Positions 1 through 5,684 of a DNA stretch of 6,800 bases are shown here, in pieces. The notes beneath the pieces were generated by a model, which ran no database searches, was not told the DNA's origin, and saw only the letters and a program-made list of their open reading frames with translations. Source of the DNA: an uncultured Ruminococcus sp. (lineage in GTDB: Bacteria > Bacillota > Clostridia > Oscillospirales > Acutalibacteraceae); contig UQQD01000041.1 in assembly GCA_900543095.1 (NCBI GenBank), forward strand, positions 1-6,800. The letters run 5' to 3'. The number at the start of each line of letters is the position of its first letter. Position 1 is the first letter of the stretch. The position numbers and the translations under genes are program-made.

Positions 1-100
1 TGCGGCTGTCCGTGGGCGAACGCCTCACGCTGATGTTCTTATGGCTTCCTCTTGAGGGGAAGGCTTGAAACCAACGGAACAGTCAAGACTGTTCCCTACA
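1..100. repeat. Hairpin-rich intergenic repeat, copy 1 (left end cut by window)
   Basis: This stretch matches 142-241 without gaps at 98 of 100 positions; the differences are g/t at 56 versus 197 and t/c at 90 versus 231. It contains three successive hairpins: 11-29 (cgtgggc pairing with a bulged partner), 45-62 (cttcctc, loop ttga, ggggaag) and 76-95, where ggaacagtc and gactgttcc pair perfectly around aa. It ends in TCCCTACA, the inverse of the TGTAGGGA that opens copy 2. No coding frame is apparent. The compact size, terminal inverted repeats and secondary structure fit a MITE- or REP-like non-autonomous element; that class assignment is inference. Confidence 0.85.
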
Positions 101-126
101 ATACTGATTAAACATTTCCGCTAAAT

Positions 127-241
127 TGTAGGGACAGCCCTTGCGGCTGTCCGTGGGCGAACGCCTCACGCTGATGTTCTTATGGCTTCCTCTTGATGGG
201 AAGGCTTGAAACCAACGGAACAGTCAAGACCGTTCCCTACA
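127..241. repeat. Hairpin-rich intergenic repeat, copy 2 (complete, about 115 bp)
   Basis: This is the only complete copy in view. The ends are TGTAGGGA (127-134) and TCCCTACA (234-241), an 8-bp terminal inverted repeat. Inside are four hairpins in a row: 132-152 (ggacagcc, loop cttgc, ggctgtcc), 152-170, 186-203 (weakened here by the 197 g-to-t change) and 217-236 (one A-C mismatch at 222/231). A 26-bp AT-rich spacer (101-126) separates it from copy 1. No clear target-site duplication is visible at the outer edges and no transposase is encoded, so mobility would have to be supplied in trans. It could instead be a REP/BIME-like element that works as RNA or DNA structure. Confidence 0.85.
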
Positions 242-319
242 GATAATCGCAGGACGAAAGCAACACATTTTGCCCGTTCACTACAAAACTGATTAACTTT
301 TCCGTTATATGGTAAGGGA
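242..319. repeat. Decayed third unit of the repeat array
   Basis: After copy 2, the sequence cccgttcactaca (273-285) resembles the right end of the repeat (accgttccctaca, 229-241) at 11 of 13 positions. It is followed by a relative of the inter-copy spacer: 281-319 aligns with 96-134 through ctacaa, actgattaa, tttccg and a final ggga, with small indels and substitutions. The interior (242-272) no longer resembles the repeat. The simplest reading is an array whose unit is repeat plus spacer, with the rightmost unit eroded. Alignment was done by eye. Confidence 0.5.
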
Positions 320-320
320 A

Positions 321-439
321 TTTTCTGAGAAAACGCCCCACTTTGTTGCCTGCTGTAAAATTTTACAGAAAATTGTAACCGTTTGTAACCAATTTCACTT
401 AAAATATTCTTTCGCGGAATAAAACATTTGTTATTCTGC
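321..439. promoter_or_regulatory. Cluster of dyads and phased TGTAAM hexamers upstream of the NlpC/P60 gene
   Basis: Three palindromic elements are visible: 321-333 (ttttct-g-agaaaa), a perfect 16-bp palindrome ctgtaaaattttacag at 353-368, and a 9-bp stem at 414-422/431-439 containing one G-T pair. Between them ttgtaacc occurs twice, at 373-380 and 383-390, exactly one helical turn apart. TGTAAA at 354 lies two turns upstream of the first repeated hexamer (374). WalR of Bacillus and Staphylococcus binds TGTWAH-N5-TGTWAH and controls wall hydrolases. The spacing here is N4, so this is WalR-like but not an exact match. The elements lie about 90-160 bp upstream of the -35 box, which suits an upstream activator or a relic of another control site. 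Confidence 0.4.
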
Positions 440-479
440 CCTAAAAATGCCTTTGTAGCAAAAAAACGGGCGCAAAGGG

Positions 480-508
480 TTGATTTTTGAAAACACTGAT
501 GTTATAAT
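480..508 (+). promoter_or_regulatory. Sigma-A promoter of the NlpC/P60 gene with extended -10
   Basis: The -35 box is TTGATT (480-485) and the -10 box is TATAAT (503-508), with a 17-bp spacer. TG at 500-501, followed by one base, makes an extended -10. Transcription would start near 515, giving a leader of about 87 nt. The ribosome binding site is ggagg at 589-593, 8 nt before the ATG. I looked for a known leader riboswitch, particularly the c-di-AMP (ydaO) class that often precedes wall hydrolase genes, and did not recognise one. Confidence 0.85.
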
Positions 509-601
509 AGTTACAATATTGTTAATAAGTTACGCCGAGTTTGTAATTTTTATATTTTTAACAACGGTTTTTCTTATTAATATTTATCGGAGGTAATTAC
601 A

Positions 602-2140
602 ATGCACAGGATAAAAAAGCTTACTGCTATTATTTTGAGCGTTCTTACGGTTTCGAGCGTATTTGTGTTCGGCAGCACCGCTTCGGTCGGCGCATCCGGC
701 ACGGGCGCAGGACTTGCAGAATGGGCTCTCAACGCCTATTATGAGGGTTGGAGCTATGTTTACGGCGGTTCCTCTCCGGGTGCGGTAGACTGTTCGGGTC
801 TTATTTATTCATACTGCGGCGGAGAAAGAGTTGCAATGATTGAAACCTGCACAGAGCAAGGCTCTGTAAGTGCAGGCGTTCCGAATATTCACGGACTCGG
901 ACTTTGGCGTCCGGGACACGTCGGCGTTTATGTCGGCAACGGCTACGAGGTTGACGCAAGAGGCGACGATTACGGCGTTTGCTACGAAAAAATGTCATCA
1001 TCATACCTCGGCTGGACATATTGGTTCAAGCTTGCCGCCGTTTCATATGTTGAAAACGGTTGGGAAGAATTTAACGGCGACTACTATTACTATGAAAACG
1101 GCGAGTACATAACCGATACTTCAAGAACTATCGGCGGAACTACTTACTACTTTGACGACGCAGGCCGTTCAAGCGAAACGCCGAGCGATACTTCTTCGAC
1201 AAGCTCCTCTACAGACTCGTCAAGCTCCTCTACAGGCTCGTCAAGCTCCGACAGTTCATCGGCAACTTCGGCACCGACAACATATCAGCTCGGTTCAAGC
1301 GGCGATGAAGTAACAAAGATTCAGACGCGTCTTAAAGAGCTTGGCTACTTTGACGGCGAAATCGACGGTAATTTCGGCACAGCTACCGAAGCTGCATACA
1401 AAGCATTCCAGCTTGCCGCAGGACTTACGGTTGACGGTATAGCAGGCTCGGATCTTGACACACTGTATTCCGAGGACGCACCAAAGGCACAAAAAACCGA
1501 TGACTCCGCCGAAAAAACCACAGAAGAAGCTACATCAGACATTAACTTTGCTTATGGCTCTGAGGGCGACAAGGTAGGCGAAATACAGTCAAAGCTCAAG
1601 GAACTTGGTTACTATACAGGCGAAATAGACAAGCAGTTCGGATACGGCACGACCGAATCGGTAACGGCGTTCCAGCTTGCAAACGGTCTTGAAGCAACAG
1701 GTGTGGTTGACGAGGCTACATACAGCCTGATGTTCAGCGACAGCGCAGTTGCAAACCCGAATCCCGCAACGGAAAATTCGGGAAACGTTCAGGAAACCAC
1801 AGGTCCCGTACAGCTTCCGTCAATGGTCAGCCCGTCGGCTCTGATACTTACAAACGAACAAAATCAGACCTATGCAGACACTGCGTCGGACGTTGTTATT
1901 AAGACAAACAAGGTTACACAAAAGGCACTTTCAAAGTCATCTTCGGTTGCTCCGGCAGTTACTACCGCAAAGGTAAAGAGAACCGCCAACATATGGATTT
2001 GGTTTGTACTTGTTGCGATAATCCTCGGAGTAGTTGCGTTCGTATTCTTTATGCGTGACCGCAAGGGCGGAAGATATGCAAGATATTGTGCAAAGAAAAA
2101 GAAAACAACACCTAAGGCTGAATGGAATTCAAGGTGGTAA
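602..2140 (+). CDS. Secreted, membrane-anchored NlpC/P60 peptidoglycan hydrolase with two PG_binding_1 domains
   Basis: The predicted 512-residue exported cysteine peptidase should cut peptide bonds in peptidoglycan stems. A signal peptide occupies residues 1-31 (HRIKK, hydrophobic core, likely cut near VGA-SG). The NlpC/P60 domain spans about 36-145, with catalytic Cys64 in DCSGL and His106 in RPGHVGVYVG. The third polar residue appears to be Asp118 (YEVDARG) instead of the commoner His. A cell-wall-binding repeat of the glucan/choline type follows (about 153-189, GWEEFNG...YYFDDAG), then a Ser/Thr linker (190-227). Two PG_binding_1 domains lie at about 228-290 and 316-378, both with the KELGY..GEID core. 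After a low-complexity stretch, residues 464-484 form one transmembrane helix with an Arg/Lys-rich tail. Cleavage of the signal would leave a type I protein with its catalytic domain far from the membrane. Start choice is supported by GGAGG 8 nt upstream. The gene has its own promoter and terminator. The exact bond cut cannot be read from sequence. Confidence 0.88.
   Translation: MHRIKKLTAIILSVLTVSSVFVFGSTASVGASGTGAGLAEWALNAYYEGWSYVYGGSSPGAVDCSGLIYSYCGGERVAMIETCTEQGSVSAGVPNIHGLGLWRPGHVGVYVGNGYEVDARGDDYGVCYEKMSSSYLGWTYWFKLAAVSYVENGWEEFNGDYYYYENGEYITDTSRTIGGTTYYFDDAGRSSETPSDTSSTSSSTDSSSSSTGSSSSDSSSATSAPTTYQLGSSGDEVTKIQTRLKELGYFDGEIDGNFGTATEAAYKAFQLAAGLTVDGIAGSDLDTLYSEDAPKAQKTDDSAEKTTEEATSDINFAYGSEGDKVGEIQSKLKELGYYTGEIDKQFGYGTTESVTAFQLANGLEATGVVDEATYSLMFSDSAVANPNPATENSGNVQETTGPVQLPSMVSPSALILTNEQNQTYADTASDVVIKTNKVTQKALSKSSSVAPAVTTAKVKRTANIWIWFVLVAIILGVVAFVFFMRDRKGGRYARYCAKKKKTTPKAEWNSRW
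1200..1254 (+). repeat. 21-bp tandem repeat in the Ser-rich linker
   Basis: Two copies of a 21-bp unit (1200-1220 and 1221-1241) differ at one base, and a partial third begins at 1242. Each full unit encodes about seven residues of the Ser/Thr linker between the wall-binding repeat and the first PG_binding_1 domain. The period is a multiple of three, so copy-number change would alter linker length without a frameshift. Confidence 0.8.
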
Positions 2141-2141
2141 A

Positions 2142-2181
2142 TACAACCTTGGTGCAGATATTTCCCGCCTCTTAGGTTGTA
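2142..2181. other. 8-bp dyad just after the hydrolase stop codon
   Basis: tacaacct (2142-2149) and aggttgta (2174-2181) are exact inverse complements around a 24-nt loop. No T-run follows, so it is not a convincing terminator alone. It may stabilise the 3' end of the mRNA together with the larger hairpin downstream, or be chance. Confidence 0.35.
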
Positions 2182-2199
2182 AATAATCCAATTAAACAC

Positions 2200-2257
2200 A
2201 AAAGCTATAGTCCTCAAATCACCCGTTGGGTTGCTGATTGCGGACTATAGCTTTTTT
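2200..2257 (+). terminator. Intrinsic terminator with an unusually long, nested hairpin
   Basis: The 14-nt arms aaaagctatagtcc (2200-2213) and ggactatagctttt (2242-2255) pair perfectly and run into tttttt (2252-2257). The 28-nt apical part folds again: aatca (2217-2221) pairs with tgatt (2235-2239) and ccc (2222-2224) with ggg (2228-2230). It should end the NlpC/P60 transcript. On the other strand the T-run is only four bases, so reverse termination would be weaker. The long nested structure is more elaborate than a typical terminator and could be a mobile or repeated terminator-like element (inference). Confidence 0.85.
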
Positions 2258-2297
2258 GATTTACCATTTTCTCTGCGCCAAAAAGGCAAATAGCGTT

Positions 2298-2326
2298 TTG
2301 ACAATATTGCTTTTGGGTTGTATTAT
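2298..2326 (+). promoter_or_regulatory. Sigma-A promoter of the HD-domain gene
   Basis: The -35 box is a perfect TTGACA (2298-2303), followed by a 17-bp spacer and TATTAT (2321-2326). The start site would be near 2333, leaving a leader of about 34 nt. The ribosome binding site is AGGAAAGG (2351-2358), 8 nt before the ATG. Confidence 0.85.
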
Positions 2327-2366
2327 TAAATACAATACCGAATATTAAACAGGAAAGGAAATAAAT

Positions 2367-2960
2367 ATGGATAAAAAAAGAATAATGAAGCAGTTTGAAT
2401 TTTGCCTTGAAGCCGACAAGGAAAAAAAGATAAAACGCCAAACTCTTTTGTCCGACGGCAAAACAAGTGAGGACGACGCAGAACACGCATGGCATATGGC
2501 ACTTATGTGCATTTTGCTCGGCGAGTATTCAAATGAGAAAATTGATCTGCTTAAAACGGTAACAATGATACTTATTCACGACATTGTTGAAATTGACGCA
2601 GGTGACACCTACGCATACGACAATGAAAACAAGAAAACTCAGCGTGAGCGTGAGCTGAGAGCCGCCGACAGAATATTCGGGATTTTGCCCGACGACCAGG
2701 GAGACCGCCTGAGAGCACTGTGGGAGGAATTTGAGGCGTATGAAACGGCGGAAGCAAAGTTTGCCCACGCTATGGACAACATTCAGCCGGCAATGCTCAA
2801 CAATGCAACCGACGGAAAAAAGTGGGAGGAACACTCCATTCGTCTCAGTCAGATATTGAAGCGAAACAACCGCACCGCCGAGGGTTCAGAAGAGCTTTGG
2901 GACTATTCACTGAACAACTTTATAATGCCAAATGTAAAAAAGGGACGCATTAAAAATTAA
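2367..2960 (+). CDS. HD-domain phosphohydrolase, YfbR/HDDC2-like (possible 5'-deoxynucleotidase)
   Basis: The 197-residue protein is a cytoplasmic metal-dependent phosphohydrolase of the HD superfamily. The metal-binding set is visible: His40 in AEHAWHMAL, His71-Asp72 in LIHDIVEIDAGD, and Asp137 in FAHAMDNIQP; Glu75 and Asp80 lie in the same conserved patch. The E-H-x-W-x-M-A and HD-x-x-E-I-x-x-G-D patterns and the near-200-residue length fit the YfbR/HDDC2 branch. Characterised members remove phosphate from deoxyribonucleoside 5'-monophosphates. That substrate is inferred from family membership and may not hold here. The N-terminal 36 residues are strongly charged. No signal peptide or membrane segment is seen. 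The gene appears monocistronic: it has its own promoter, and the next promoter lies about 190 bp after its stop codon. Confidence 0.85.
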   Translation: MDKKRIMKQFEFCLEADKEKKIKRQTLLSDGKTSEDDAEHAWHMALMCILLGEYSNEKIDLLKTVTMILIHDIVEIDAGDTYAYDNENKKTQRERELRAADRIFGILPDDQGDRLRALWEEFEAYETAEAKFAHAMDNIQPAMLNNATDGKKWEEHSIRLSQILKRNNRTAEGSEELWDYSLNNFIMPNVKKGRIKN

Positions 2961-2967
2961 GTAAGCA

Positions 2968-3045
2968 CCGACTAAATCGCTTGTGCATATTGCGCTGTCA
3001 GATTTTCAAACATCAAACAGCGTTCAAGCGTGATTTAATCAGCGG
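2968..3045. repeat. Long imperfect inverted repeat after the HD-domain gene
   Basis: The two halves pair in blocks with small bulges: ccg (2968-2970) with cgg, taaatc (2973-2978) with gattta (3032-3037), gcttg (2979-2983) with caagc (3025-3029), and cgctgt (2993-2998) with acagcg (3017-3022). The apical loop is about 18 nt. No T-run follows, so a classical terminator is unlikely. The rest of the gap to the next promoter (3046-3152) is first mixed-composition, then AT-rich, with no supportable gene. It may be a structured 3' UTR or an old intergenic repeat; I do not recognise a named family. Confidence 0.45.
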
Positions 3046-3152
3046 TTATTCAGCGAACAGCTCCATAATCCAAGCGTTTTAACAGCCAAAGCAAACCGCC
3101 TCATACAATTCGTTGCCTGCCGCTTTTAGCTTTTAAATTTAACAAACAGGGC

Positions 3153-3181
3153 TTGAAATAAATACGATAAAATATTATAAT
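3153..3181 (+). promoter_or_regulatory. Sigma-A promoter of the ddl-murF-upp operon
   Basis: TTGAAA (3153-3158) and a perfect TATAAT (3176-3181) are separated by 17 bp in an AT-rich stretch. Transcription should start near 3188, giving a leader of about 63 nt. No further promoter of this quality is seen before upp, so the three genes probably share this one. Confidence 0.85.
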
Positions 3182-3250
3182 AGTTAAGTGAATATCTATT
3201 AATGAGCAAATTACAGGTTTAAATAAATTTTATGAAACAGGGGTATTACT

Positions 3251-4288
3251 ATGAGAATTGTGGTTCTTGCAGGCGGACTCAGCACCGAACGCGACGTGTC
3301 TATTTCTTCGGGAATTCTGGTTGCCGACGCACTCAGGGAAAAGGGACACGAGGTCGTTTTGCTTGACGTGTTCACAGGCTATGAAGAAAACATCTGCGAC
3401 ATTGACGCACTTTTTAAGAATAACTACAGTTTTGTTGACAAAATCAACGTCGGCAAAACCATTTCCGACATAAACGAAGTTAAAGAAAATCGTCTTGATA
3501 AGTCCGACAGATTTATCGGAAGTAACATCATTGAAATATGCAGCTACGCCGACATAACGTTTCTTGCGCTTCACGGCGGACAGGGCGAAAACGGACAGAT
3601 TCAGGCAACGTTTGACTTGCTCGGTATAAAATATACTGGTTCGGGCTATCTCGGATCGGCTCTCGGTATGCACAAGGGACTTACCAAAAGCGTGCTTGTT
3701 CAAAACAAGGTGCTTACTCCGCAGGGTGAGGTATTTAAAACCGCAGAACAGGCAAAAAGCTGGAACACGTTTCCCTGCGTTGTAAAGCCTTGTTCGGGCG
3801 GTTCAAGCGTCGGCATAACAAAAGCAAGCACAAAAGAGGAATATGTTTTATCCGTTAAAGAAGCTTTTGACTACGGCGAAAGCGAGATTGTAGTTGAACA
3901 GTTTGTTAAGGGCAGGGAATTTTCGGTCGGACTGCTCGGAGGCAAGGCTCTTCCGCCTATCGAGATAATTCCCAAATCGGGATTTTATGACTACGCCGCA
4001 AAATATCAGGCAGGTGCAACAGACGAGATTTGCCCCGCCGACATAAGCGAAGAAACCGACAAAAAACTGCGTGACGCCGCCGAAGCCGCATACAAGGCTC
4101 TTTATCTCGGAAGCTATGCAAGAATTGATTTTATTGTTGACGAAAACGGCGATGCATATTGCCTTGAAGCAAACACACTTCCCGGTATGACCCCCACAAG
4201 CCTGCTTCCGCAGGAGGCTGCGGTTGAGGGAATGAACTACGCCGATTTGTGTGAAAAAATCATTGAAATTTCGCTGGAGAAAAAGTAA
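3251..4288 (+). CDS. ddl: D-alanine--D-alanine ligase
   Basis: The 345-residue cytoplasmic ATP-grasp ligase joins two D-alanines, using ATP, to make the D-Ala-D-Ala end of the peptidoglycan precursor. The N-terminal signature GGLSTERDVSISSG (8-21) includes Glu13, which binds the first D-Ala. ALHGGQGENGQIQ (106-118) and TGSGYLGSALGMHK (129-142) are typical of the family. The ATP-binding region runs through VVKPCSGGSSVGI (177-189). Mg-binding residues are Asp293 (RIDF), Glu306 and Asn308 (LEANTLPGMTP). The omega loop reads FYDYAAKYQ (245-253), with Lys251-Tyr252. A Tyr here is typical of D-Ala-D-Ala ligases; VanA-type D-lactate ligases carry His. The start is supported by aggggt (3239-3244), 6 nt upstream. 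An earlier ATG at 3232 is out of frame. The stop codon lies one base before murF. Confidence 0.96.
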   Translation: MRIVVLAGGLSTERDVSISSGILVADALREKGHEVVLLDVFTGYEENICDIDALFKNNYSFVDKINVGKTISDINEVKENRLDKSDRFIGSNIIEICSYADITFLALHGGQGENGQIQATFDLLGIKYTGSGYLGSALGMHKGLTKSVLVQNKVLTPQGEVFKTAEQAKSWNTFPCVVKPCSGGSSVGITKASTKEEYVLSVKEAFDYGESEIVVEQFVKGREFSVGLLGGKALPPIEIIPKSGFYDYAAKYQAGATDEICPADISEETDKKLRDAAEAAYKALYLGSYARIDFIVDENGDAYCLEANTLPGMTPTSLLPQEAAVEGMNYADLCEKIIEISLEKK

Positions 4289-4292
4289 TATG
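4276..4292 (+). promoter_or_regulatory. Ribosome binding site that fixes the murF start
   Basis: GGAGA at 4276-4280 sits 9 nt before the ATG at 4290 and lies inside the last codons of ddl. It favours that ATG over the in-frame GTG at 4251, which would add 13 residues (KKSLKFRWRKSN after the first) that look like read-through of ddl sequence. Starting at 4290 leaves one base between the genes, typical of translational coupling. Confidence 0.85.
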
Positions 4293-5645
4293 AAGCCTTT
4301 TACACTTGAAGAAATTGCCGCAGCGTGCTCGGGAAAATTTGTAGGAAGCGAAGAACAAAAAAAGCTTGTTATCACTTCTGTTGAGCGTGACAGCCGTCAG
4401 GTCAAAAACGGCTCGCTTTTCCTTGCAATAAAGGGCGAGAGGGTTGACGGCCACGACTATATAGAAAAATGTTTTGAAAGCGGTGCGGTCTGCGCCGTTT
4501 GCGAAAAAGAAATTTCAACCCCATCAAAACCGTATATCCTTGTAGACTCCACCCTTGAAGCGGTCAAGAAAATAGCAAGGGCTTACCGCAAAAAATTTGA
4601 CATTCCGATAGTCGGAGTGTCGGGCAGTGTCGGCAAAACCTCGACAAAGGAAATGCTGTATGCCGTACTTTCGCAAAAATTTAAAACTCACAAGACCGAG
4701 GGCAACCTCAACAACGAGCTTGGCGTTCCTCTGACGATACTCGCTATGCCGGAGGATACTCAGGCGGCGGTCATCGAAATGGGAATTTCCGATTTTGGCG
4801 AGATGTCAAGACTTGCTCAAATTGTTGAGCCGACAGTCTGCGTGCTGACGATAATCGGCTGTTGTCACCTCGAAAATCTCGGCGACCGTGACGGCGTATG
4901 CAAAGCAAAAACCGAGATGTTCGACTATGCCGCCGATAATGCGGAATTTATACTTAACGGCGACGACGACAAGCTTTCCCGAATAACCGAGGTAAGAGGC
5001 AAAAAGCCCATATTCTTCGGACTTGACAGCAAAAACAGATACACCGCCGAAAACATACAGAACAACGGAGAGGGCGGCATAAGCTGCACCCTTTGTATTG
5101 ACGGCGAAAAAACAGACGTTGTAATTCCCGCAATAGGCAATTATATGGTGTCAAACGCTCTTGCCGCCGCCGCAGTCGGCAAAGCTTTGGGGCTTAACAA
5201 TGAACAGATTAAAAACGGTGTTGAAGCCTACAAAACCGTAGGAAGCCGCGCCCACGTTATCAATACAGGCAGAATCAGAATTATCGACGACTGCTACAAC
5301 GCAAACCCGACGTCGGTCAAAGCGTCGCTTGAAACGCTCTCAAACTTTGAGGGCAGAAAGGTTGCAATCCTCGGCGATATGAAAGAGCTTGGCAGGGATG
5401 AGCTTAAACTACATTATGATACGGGAGTTTTTGCAAAAGCACACGCTGACGCTGTTATTGCAATAGGCGAGCTTTCAAGGGAGCTTGCAAGGGGCGCAAA
5501 CGGCAAGTGGTTTGCCGACTCAGACAGTGCAAAGCCCGAAATCCTTATGCAGGTCAAGGACGGAGATACAGTGCTTGTAAAGGCTTCACATTCAATGCAG
5601 TTTGAAAAGATTGTTGATTTTTTGTGCGAGCGTTACGGCCAATAA
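4290..5645 (+). CDS. murF: UDP-N-acetylmuramoyl-tripeptide--D-alanyl-D-alanine ligase
   Basis: The 451-residue cytoplasmic Mur ligase uses ATP to add D-Ala-D-Ala, the product of the preceding gene, to UDP-MurNAc-tripeptide, completing the pentapeptide. The N-terminal UDP-substrate domain (about 1-105) includes SRQVKNGSLFLAIKGERVDGHDY. The central ATPase domain has the P-loop GSVGKTS (112-118, Lys116), GNLNNELGVPLTIL (138-151), EMG (163-165) and HLENLGDRDGVCKAKTE (193-209), in which Lys207 is the probable carbamylated lysine. The C-terminal domain begins after about residue 315 and contains DDCYNANPTS (333-342), the MurF hallmark, GDMKELG (362-368) and the final KASHSMQFE. Length matches the family. 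It is tightly coupled to ddl and followed by upp after 39 nt. The third amino acid of the tripeptide (meso-DAP or lysine) cannot be told from this gene. Confidence 0.96.
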   Translation: MKPFTLEEIAAACSGKFVGSEEQKKLVITSVERDSRQVKNGSLFLAIKGERVDGHDYIEKCFESGAVCAVCEKEISTPSKPYILVDSTLEAVKKIARAYRKKFDIPIVGVSGSVGKTSTKEMLYAVLSQKFKTHKTEGNLNNELGVPLTILAMPEDTQAAVIEMGISDFGEMSRLAQIVEPTVCVLTIIGCCHLENLGDRDGVCKAKTEMFDYAADNAEFILNGDDDKLSRITEVRGKKPIFFGLDSKNRYTAENIQNNGEGGISCTLCIDGEKTDVVIPAIGNYMVSNALAAAAVGKALGLNNEQIKNGVEAYKTVGSRAHVINTGRIRIIDDCYNANPTSVKASLETLSNFEGRKVAILGDMKELGRDELKLHYDTGVFAKAHADAVIAIGELSRELARGANGKWFADSDSAKPEILMQVKDGDTVLVKASHSMQFEKIVDFLCERYGQ

Positions 5646-5664
5646 AATCAATTTAAATAAAATT

Positions 5665-5679
5665 AAGGAAAGGCAGGGG
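5665..5679 (+). promoter_or_regulatory. Double purine-rich ribosome binding site of upp
   Basis: Two candidate Shine-Dalgarno sequences precede the ATG at 5685: AAGGAAAGG (5665-5673) and AGGGG (5675-5679). The nearer one leaves 5 nt before the start, the farther one 11 nt. The ATG at 5685 is preferred over the in-frame ATG at 5700 because of these sites and because family members carry a few residues before the T/DHPLIKHK motif. Confidence 0.6.
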
Positions 5680-5684
5680 TCAAT

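Noticed and set aside
1..319. Possible CRISPR array at the left edge
   Set aside because: Units are about 115 bp with a related spacer in between, not short repeats with unique spacers of constant size, and no cas gene is visible.
509..601. Possible ydaO-type (c-di-AMP) riboswitch in the leader of the hydrolase gene
   Set aside because: The leader is about 87 nt, AT-rich and lacks the conserved blocks of that class.
3251..4288. Possible vancomycin-resistance type ligase (D-Ala-D-Lac or D-Ala-D-Ser)
   Set aside because: The omega loop has the Lys-Tyr pair of D-Ala-D-Ala ligases, the neighbour is murF, and no vanH, vanX or vanT-like gene is present.
4251..4289. GTG at 4251 as the start of murF
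   Set aside because: It would overlap ddl by 38 bases and add 13 residues unlike MurF; the ATG at 4290 has a well-spaced GGAGA.
3848..4375. Long antisense open frames across ddl, murF and upp (for example 3848-4375 and 5736-6203 on the minus strand)
   Set aside because: They are opposite to clearly conserved genes, have no supporting ribosome site or recognisable domain, and are explained by the codon bias of the sense strand.
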